Positions 58,782-64,000 of a stretch of 64,000 bases of DNA are shown here, in pieces (the first letter of the stretch is position 1; every line of letters starts with the position of its first letter). Under the pieces are notes generated by a model. That model was not told where the DNA came from and searched no databases. It worked only from the letters and a program-made list of their open reading frames with translations. The DNA comes from Demequina sp. B12 (GTDB lineage: Bacteria > Actinomycetota > Actinomycetes > Actinomycetales > Demequinaceae), in the NCBI RefSeq assembly GCF_028823635.1, contig NZ_JAPEHU010000001.1:434001-498000 (forward strand), in the 5' to 3' direction. The position numbers and the translations under genes were made by a program.

Positions 58782-59684
58782 GTGAATCGTGTTGTTGGTG
58801 CGGTAGGCCTCGTTGCCGCCGCAGGCCTGGCTTGGGGCTTGGCGGAAGCCCAGTCCTTCGTGGTGCGGCAGGTTTCTGCACCCGTGTTGGCCCCAGGGTC
58901 GCGCCCGGTACGGATCCTGCATGTGTCCGACCTTCACCTCACTCCGGGGCAACGCCGCAAGGTGGAGTGGGTGCGGTCACTCGCATCGTTCAAGCCGGAC
59001 CTCGTCATCAACACCGGAGACAACCTGGCACACCTGGACGCGGTCCCCACGGCGCTCGATGCACTGGAGCCGCTGCTGGACTTCCCGGGAGTGTTCGTCC
59101 ACGGTTCGAACGACTACTACGCGCCACGCCCCAAGAACCCCTTCACCTACTTCGCTTCGCCTACGAAGGTGCGCGGAGACGAAGCCGAGCACGATGTTGA
59201 CGCACTCACCGCTGGCATGGCTGACCGCGGCTGGCTCAACCTCAACAACTCGCGCGGCACGCTGACGGTGATGGGCACAGAAATCTCCTTCGTGGGCCTG
59301 GACGATCCACACCTGGAGCGAGACGCGCTCCCCACTCCCGGTGGTGCGCGGGGCGACCTACGCATCGGCGTGGTTCATGCTCCTTACCTGCGTGCCCTGG
59401 GTGCGCTGCACGGCGATGGTGCGGAAGTCCTGATTGCTGGACACACCCACGGCGGCCAGGTGTGCGTGCCGTTCATGGGGGCACTGGTCACGAACTGTGA
59501 CCTCGACACGTCCCGCGCGTCCGGCCTCCACGGATGGCCCGGCCCGCGTCCGGATGCTGCTGGCGGTGAAGACTCGGCTTGGCTGCATGTCTCGGCCGGC
59601 GTGGGGACCTCGCCCTACGCGCCTGTGCGTTTCGCGTGCCGCCCTGAGGCCACCGTGTTGACGTTGCTGCCACGCGACGGTTAG
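58782..59684 (+). CDS. membrane-associated metallophosphoesterase
   Basis: Calcineurin-like phosphoesterase of 300 residues with an N-terminal signal or anchor helix (VVGAVGLVAAAGLAWGLA). All metal-binding motifs are present: D-x-H in VSDLHLTPG, GDN in NTGDNLAH, GSND in HGSNDYY, H in VVHAP, and GHTHGGQ. This is the YkuE/LpxH-like subgroup found directly downstream of class A PBP genes in many actinobacteria. It may act on lipid-linked phosphates at the membrane; the substrate is unknown. GTG 58782; 48 bp after the PBP stop, likely co-transcribed. Confidence 0.92.
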   Translation: MNRVVGAVGLVAAAGLAWGLAEAQSFVVRQVSAPVLAPGSRPVRILHVSDLHLTPGQRRKVEWVRSLASFKPDLVINTGDNLAHLDAVPTALDALEPLLDFPGVFVHGSNDYYAPRPKNPFTYFASPTKVRGDEAEHDVDALTAGMADRGWLNLNNSRGTLTVMGTEISFVGLDDPHLERDALPTPGGARGDLRIGVVHAPYLRALGALHGDGAEVLIAGHTHGGQVCVPFMGALVTNCDLDTSRASGLHGWPGPRPDAAGGEDSAWLHVSAGVGTSPYAPVRFACRPEATVLTLLPRDG

Positions 59685-59725
59685 GAGCCACGCCGCGCAT
59701 CGGGTATTCTGGCACGGCTTGATTT

Positions 59726-59802
<77 letters not shown>

Positions 59803-59809
59803 CAAGTAC

Positions 59810-59839
59810 GAAGGGCCTGTCCATCTGGACAGGCCCTTC
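59810..59839 (+). terminator. terminator after tRNA-Pro
   Basis: GAAGGGCCTGTCCA (59810-59823) and its perfect reverse complement (59826-59839) form a 14-bp stem with a 2-nt centre (4-nt loop after opening one pair), followed by GTCGTTCC. Confidence 0.88.
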
Positions 59840-59912
59840 GTCGTTCCCGGGGTGCTGCGCCCCGGCAGACACTGAGGGTCACTTCCGGCAAGAATGTGAC
59901 ACCAGGTGCCTG

Positions 59913-61331
59913 CTACCGCGCGGTGGAGCTGTACTGGGCGCGGATGTGGGGCCGGGTGTCGATAGGCGGCGATGCGGCGACGCGAACCGTCCAGGCAGGT
60001 CGTTGCCCGGTGAGAGCCCATGCGGCCTGGACGGCGGCGCCAAGGGCCACGTACTCGGCTGGTGCGGGGACATGCACCGCGGTGTCGAAGACTTGTGCGG
60101 CGATCGTTTGAACAGCCGGGTTTTGTGCGGCGCCGCCAATGAGTAGGAGCCGGTGCGGGGTGAGGCCTTGCGCACGGATCCGGTCCAAGCCGTCGGCAAG
60201 TCCGCACAGCATGCCTTCGATTGCGGCGCGAGCCACGTTCTCACGAGTGGTGGAGGCGAGGGTGAGTCCGGCGAGCGTGGCGGTGGCGTGGGGAAGGTTG
60301 GGCGTGCGTTCACCCTCGAAGTACGGCACTAGGACGGCGCCACCGGCTCCGGGGTCGGCCTTGAGTGCGAGTTCTCCAAGGTCGTCGTGGCTGACGCCGA
60401 GCAGACGTGCGAATGAGTCCAGCACACGTGCCGCGTTGAGGGTTGCTACCAAGGGCAGGAATGCACCTGAGGCATCCGCAAACCCGGCGACGGCTCCGCT
60501 CGCGTCGCGTGCCGGTTCGCCCGACACACCAAACACCGTTCCGGACGTACCGATCGACACCACCACATCACCGTGGTCGGCGCCCAAGCCCAGCGCAGCA
60601 CCCGCGTTATCGCCGGCGCCAGGCCCCACCAGCACATCGGCCGCCTGCGCGTCGAGTCCGGCCGCTCCCTGTCCTGCCGCCTCTCCGGGTTGCAGGACAC
60701 GCGGGAGGATCACATCGTGCCCGAGCGCCGCGACCAGGAGGTCCCGGTCGTACTCACCGGTGGCGGGGTTCCAATACCCCGTGCCGGAGGCGTCGGACCG
60801 GTCAGTGGTGAGCGCCGTCAGGTCGGCGCCCAACGGAGACTCGTCTTGCGGCCCGTAGCCCCGCAACCGCCACGTCAACCAATCGTGGGGGAGGGCAACC
60901 GCCGCCACACGCCCTGCATTGTCGGGCTCGTGGTCTCTCAGCCAGCGCAGTTTGGTGGACGTGAACGATGCGACAGGGACCAGCCCGGTGCGGTTCACCA
61001 GGTCGGTGGCACCGAACTCGGCGATGAGCGCCTCGGCTGCGCCCGCGGACCGGGTGTCGTTCCACAGCAGCGCGTCACGCACCACCCGGCCCTGGGCGTC
61101 CAAAGCGACCATGCCGTGCTGCTGACCAGCAACTGACACAGCGGCCACGTCCCGCAGCCCGCCGGCATCGGCCATTGCCTCCTTCAGGGCGAGCCACCAT
61201 GCGGTGGGATCGACTGAGGTACCGTCCGGGTGGGCGGCGCGGCCCTCCCGGACGACGGCTCCGGTCTCGAGGTTGCGCACGACCACCTTGCAACTTTGCG
61301 TCGAGGAATCGACGCCTGCGACCAGGGTCAT
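59913..61331 (-). CDS. xylB: xylulokinase
   Basis: Phosphorylates D-xylulose to xylulose-5-phosphate, 472 residues, FGGY family. It begins [17 protein letters not shown] (phosphate loop 1) and has [44 protein letters not shown] and [14 protein letters not shown]. The late adenosine motif is [14 protein letters not shown]. The start is ATG 61331, just 4 bp after the xylA stop; an upstream ATG at 61349 would overlap xylA. It is the second gene of the xylAB operon and is presumably under XylR control. Confidence 0.96.
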   Translation of the reverse strand: MTLVAGVDSSTQSCKVVVRNLETGAVVREGRAAHPDGTSVDPTAWWLALKEAMADAGGLRDVAAVSVAGQQHGMVALDAQGRVVRDALLWNDTRSAGAAEALIAEFGATDLVNRTGLVPVASFTSTKLRWLRDHEPDNAGRVAAVALPHDWLTWRLRGYGPQDESPLGADLTALTTDRSDASGTGYWNPATGEYDRDLLVAALGHDVILPRVLQPGEAAGQGAAGLDAQAADVLVGPGAGDNAGAALGLGADHGDVVVSIGTSGTVFGVSGEPARDASGAVAGFADASGAFLPLVATLNAARVLDSFARLLGVSHDDLGELALKADPGAGGAVLVPYFEGERTPNLPHATATLAGLTLASTTRENVARAAIEGMLCGLADGLDRIRAQGLTPHRLLLIGGAAQNPAVQTIAAQVFDTAVHVPAPAEYVALGAAVQAAWALTGQRPAWTVRVAASPPIDTRPHIRAQYSSTAR

Positions 61332-61335
61332 GTGA

Positions 61336-62529
61336 CTAGCCTCGCGCACCCATCAGGTGTTCGGAGGCCAGTTGCTGCAGTCGGACGAACCCAAAGCCCT
61401 TGCCGCCAAAGTAGGCGTCGGGGTTGAAGTCTTCGTATGCGGTGCGGTCAGCGAGCAAGTCGTCGTAAGTCTCGCCTGTTGCGAGGGTGGGCTTGCCGAG
61501 TTCGTACACACGGGCCGCTTCAAGAGCCTCTTGCACTTCTGGGTCCGCCCGGAACGCGGCGGCGCGCTCCTTGAGGAGCAGGTACATGCGCATGTTGGCG
61601 CGAACCGACTCCCACACGCCCGTGCTGTCCTCCGTACGGGAAGGCTTGTAGTCGAAGTGGCGGGGGCCGTCGTAGGTGGGGCCGCCGTTGGGGCCTCCGT
61701 GCTCCAGGAGGTCCACCAGAGAGAACGCGTTGTGGAGGTCGCCGTGGCCGAACACCAGGTCCTGGTCGTACTTGATGCCGCGCTGGCCGTTGAGGTCGAT
61801 GTGGAAAAGCTTGTCGTGATAGAGCGCCTGGGCGATGCCGGCGGTGAAGTTCAGTCCGGCCATCTGCTCGTGGCCAGTCTCCGGGTTGAGTCCCACCAGT
61901 TCGGGGCGCTCAAGGGAGTTGATGAAGGCGAGCGCGTGGCCCACGGTGGGCAGCAGAATGTCCCCGCGGGGCTCGTTGGGCTTGGGTTCAATCGCGAACT
62001 TGATGTCGTAGCCCTTGTCGGTCACGTAGTCGCCTAGCAGGTTGACTGCTTCGCGGTAGCGCTCGAGCGCGGCGTTGACGTCCTTCGCGGAGTCATACTC
62101 TGCGCCTTCGCGTCCGCCCCACATGACGAAGGTGGTGGCACCTAGCTCTGCGGCGAGGTCGATGTTGCGCAGGACCTTCCGCAGCGCGAAACGGCGCACG
62201 TCGCGGTCGTTGGAGGTGAAACCGCCGTCCTTGAAGACGGGGTGCGTGAAGAGGTTGGTCGTCACCATCTCCACCACGATTCCGGTGTCGTCACAGGCTC
62301 CCTTGAGGTCGGAGATGGCGCGGTCACGGACCGCGTCGGTGGCGCCGAACGGGAAGATGTCGTCGTCGTGGAAGGTGATGCCCCACGCGCCTTCTTCGGC
62401 GAGGCCGTGGATGACTTCGACGGTGTCGAGACGGGGCCGGGTGGGGCCGCCGAAGGGGTCTTGCGCTTCCCAGCCGAGGGTCCACAGTCCGAAGGAGAAC
62501 TTGTCGGCGGGGGTGGGGGTGAGTGTCAT
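61336..62529 (-). CDS. xylA: xylose isomerase (class I)
   Basis: Interconverts D-xylose and D-xylulose, 397 residues, the short class I form found in actinobacteria. Catalytic His is in [12 protein letters not shown]; metal ligands are in [10 protein letters not shown] (Glu and Lys), [12 protein letters not shown] (Glu, His) and [15 protein letters not shown] (Asp residues). ATG 62529 has GAGGAG upstream and gives the usual N-terminus ([17 protein letters not shown]). Its promoter region contains the perfect XylR-type palindrome. It is divergent from xylR. Confidence 0.97.
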   Translation of the reverse strand: MTLTPTPADKFSFGLWTLGWEAQDPFGGPTRPRLDTVEVIHGLAEEGAWGITFHDDDIFPFGATDAVRDRAISDLKGACDDTGIVVEMVTTNLFTHPVFKDGGFTSNDRDVRRFALRKVLRNIDLAAELGATTFVMWGGREGAEYDSAKDVNAALERYREAVNLLGDYVTDKGYDIKFAIEPKPNEPRGDILLPTVGHALAFINSLERPELVGLNPETGHEQMAGLNFTAGIAQALYHDKLFHIDLNGQRGIKYDQDLVFGHGDLHNAFSLVDLLEHGGPNGGPTYDGPRHFDYKPSRTEDSTGVWESVRANMRMYLLLKERAAAFRADPEVQEALEAARVYELGKPTLATGETYDDLLADRTAYEDFNPDAYFGGKGFGFVRLQQLASEHLMGARG

Positions 62530-62547
62530 GGTGCTCCTCGCATCATC

Positions 62548-62565
62548 TTCGATAACGTTATCGAA
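62548..62565. promoter_or_regulatory. XylR operator
   Basis: TTCGATAACGTTATCGAA is a perfect 18-bp palindrome, 18 bp upstream of the xylA ATG and ~95 bp before xylR. The position suits repression of xylAB, with xylose-type sugar as inducer. I see no second copy in the window. Confidence 0.85.
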
Positions 62566-62661
62566 AGTATGCCGTGACTTGGTTGTGAATCGCAACTTTT
62601 GTAGGTTAGGCGATACTTCTATGGGAGTGGAGGGGTGCACACCCCACAACAAGGAGGCTCG

Positions 62662-63855
62662 ATGGACTCGCGAGACTACGGACGACCGCTGACCCCAGGT
62701 CGCGGCAGCCGCAATGAATCTACGCGTCAACACAACCTTTCGTTGTTGCTGTCGTTGGTTCACCACCATCCGCAAATCTCACGCGCAGAACTCACCCGCA
62801 TGACGGGACTGAACCGTTCCACCATCGGCGCGCTCGTGGCAGACCTGGTGGACGCACGCCTCGTCGTCGAGGTCGCAGCCCTCTCCGGCAACGTGGGCCG
62901 CCCCAGCCCCCGCGTCACCGCGCACCCCGGCATCGCAGCGGTCGCGGTCAACCCCGATGTCGACGCGATCATCGTCGGTCTCGTGGGCATGGGAGGTGTG
63001 GTGCTCGACCGCAAGCGCATCCCGCTCCCCGAGCTACCCAGCCCCGAACAGACCGTCCAAATCGCAGCAGACGCCACCCGCGACCTCCTGGCAGCCCATC
63101 CCGAGATCATCCGTATCGCAGGCGCTGGCGCGGCCGTCCCGGGACTCGCACGGCCCCTCGACGGCGTGATCACCCGGTCGCCGCACCTGAACTGGTACGA
63201 AATCCCCTACGCAGAGATGCTGGAGGACGCCCTCCAAACCCCCGCGTACATCGACAACGACGCCAACGTCGGCCTCCTTGCGGAAGCGGTGTTCGGTGCA
63301 GGACGCAACCTGTCCACGTACTTCTACATGAACGGCTCCGCATCCGGCATCGGCGGCGCGATCATCGCTGGCGGCACGGTGCTGCGTGGCGCTGACGGCT
63401 ACGCAGGTGAGCTCGGCCACACCGTCGTGGACTCCAACGGCCCCCTGTGCCACTGCGGACGCCACGGCTGCCTCGAAACGGAAGTCCAATACGCCCGGCT
63501 CAAGGACGCCGCAGCACCACACGAACTCGTGTTCGGTGACCTCGCCAACTCGCTGGCAGACATTGACAACGGCGCGGTAGCGGAAGAGATCGACCGCCAG
63601 GTCGAACTACTTGCCGGCGCAATCGCCTCTCACATGTCCGTGTTCAACCCCGAGGCCGTCATTCTGGGTGGCTTCCTGGGTGGCCTGTTCGAACGCCGCG
63701 GCGAAGAACTCCGTCAGCGCGTCAAGGACTTGGCCTTTGCGCCGCTCGCGGACGAACTAGTCCTCGAGCGCGACTCCATCGGAGAAGACCTGCTGCTCGT
63801 CGGCGCCGCTGAGTTGGCGTTCGCGCCCCTGCTGGACAACCCGCTGGGCGGCTAG
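62662..63855 (+). CDS. xylR: ROK-family xylose repressor
   Basis: Repressor of 397 residues. The N-terminal winged helix-turn-helix covers about residues 25-80 ([33 protein letters not shown]), and the ROK sugar domain follows. [15 protein letters not shown], the [12 protein letters not shown] motif and zinc-type G-x-L-C-x-C-G-x-x-G-C-L-E ([13 protein letters not shown]) are present. ATG 62662 follows AAGGAGG. It is divergent from xylAB and should bind the palindrome at 62548-62565. The wHTH and neighbouring genes make XylR the best assignment. Confidence 0.93.
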   Translation: MDSRDYGRPLTPGRGSRNESTRQHNLSLLLSLVHHHPQISRAELTRMTGLNRSTIGALVADLVDARLVVEVAALSGNVGRPSPRVTAHPGIAAVAVNPDVDAIIVGLVGMGGVVLDRKRIPLPELPSPEQTVQIAADATRDLLAAHPEIIRIAGAGAAVPGLARPLDGVITRSPHLNWYEIPYAEMLEDALQTPAYIDNDANVGLLAEAVFGAGRNLSTYFYMNGSASGIGGAIIAGGTVLRGADGYAGELGHTVVDSNGPLCHCGRHGCLETEVQYARLKDAAAPHELVFGDLANSLADIDNGAVAEEIDRQVELLAGAIASHMSVFNPEAVILGGFLGGLFERRGEELRQRVKDLAFAPLADELVLERDSIGEDLLLVGAAELAFAPLLDNPLGG

Positions 63856-63928
63856 TTGCGGTCAGGTTGGTGCGGTTCCGGCCAGTCGCGTCACGAGTGA
63901 AAGTTCGTAGTCCCTACAATCGTGGCCA

Positions 63929-64000
63929 TGGCTCGCCGATCCCGCCCGCAGCTGGCCGCACCGGTGCTCCGTGCCGCATTGGGGATTGCGCTCGTGGCTA
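63929..64000 (+). CDS. start of a gene cut by the right edge (N-terminal signal or anchor)
   Basis: The ATG at 63929 opens MARRSRPQLAAPVLRAAL and continues into a hydrophobic stretch to the edge, as in a signal peptide or membrane anchor. There is no Shine-Dalgarno; TACAAT at 63916-63921 is a -10-like box, placing transcription start at about the ATG (leaderless). Only 24 codons are visible, so the product cannot be named. Confidence 0.5.

Overview
This window is chromosomal DNA from a high-GC actinobacterium, most likely of the order Micrococcales (Cellulomonas/Demequina-like). The supporting families are ClpC, a GlnR-type orphan regulator, a Crp/GlxR-type regulator, a nitrobindin-like FABP protein, DUF2516, a DUF4395-thioredoxin pair and a class I xylose isomerase with a ROK repressor. 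Genes are densely packed, with many 4-bp ATGA/GTGA overlaps, several GTG or TTG starts, and some apparently leaderless messages. There is no rRNA, CRISPR array, prophage or insertion sequence; one tRNA-Pro(CGG) is present.

Layout. 0-5.5 kb: an ABC exporter cut by the left edge, then two NarL-type two-component systems. 5.6-9.2 kb: a GH20 beta-hexosaminidase and an ArsR/double-SRPBCC pair. 9.3-12.9 kb: secreted alpha-carbonic anhydrase, an ABC-F ATPase, and YCII and DUF2087-like proteins. 12.9-18.5 kb: an OmpR-type two-component system divergent from a DUF4956 / VTC-domain / Cthe_2159-like lipoprotein operon. 18.6-21.2 kb: LysR regulator, hydrolase and class V aminotransferase. 21.3-24.4 kb: a three-gene polyol-phosphate (teichoic-acid-like) operon, probably for CDP-ribitol and its polymerisation. 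24.5-26.6 kb: a TetR/MFS efflux pair with two clear operators. 26.7-32.4 kb: a glycosyltransferase and a four-gene set matching the WbpA/B/E/D route to UDP-diacetamido-dideoxy-glucuronic acid. 32.5-33.5 kb: a chitin/cellulose-active LPMO with two CBM5/12 modules.

33.7-38.2 kb: two envelope proteins, RadA and MutY. 38.3-42.7 kb: aldo-keto reductase, DoxX-like protein and ClpC. 42.9-46 kb: a fourth two-component system and a membrane protein. 46-51.2 kb: D-aminoacyl-tRNA deacylase, DUF2516, a VapBC-like toxin-antitoxin pair, YgfZ, FABP, a 36-residue membrane peptide, and the DUF4395/thioredoxin pair. 51.3-55.4 kb: GlnR, NhaA, endonuclease III and Crp. 55.4-59.8 kb: RidA, DUF4177, a class A penicillin-binding protein, a metallophosphoesterase and tRNA-Pro. 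59.9-63.9 kb: the xylose operon xylBA with divergent xylR and a perfect operator.

The main themes are cell-envelope building (teichoic-acid-like and uronic-acid polymers, PBP1, and the VTC system), chitin/N-acetylglucosamine and xylose use, and environmental sensing. The most unusual signal is not a gene. The 9-mer GGCCGATGC occurs 32 times by my count on both strands, far above expectation, and sometimes forms inverted pairs in intergenic regions; it resembles an uptake-signal or HIP1-type iterated motif. A second, separate dispersed repeat (REP-like, around CAAATGGCTCCATTTG) lies in two convergent gene gaps.
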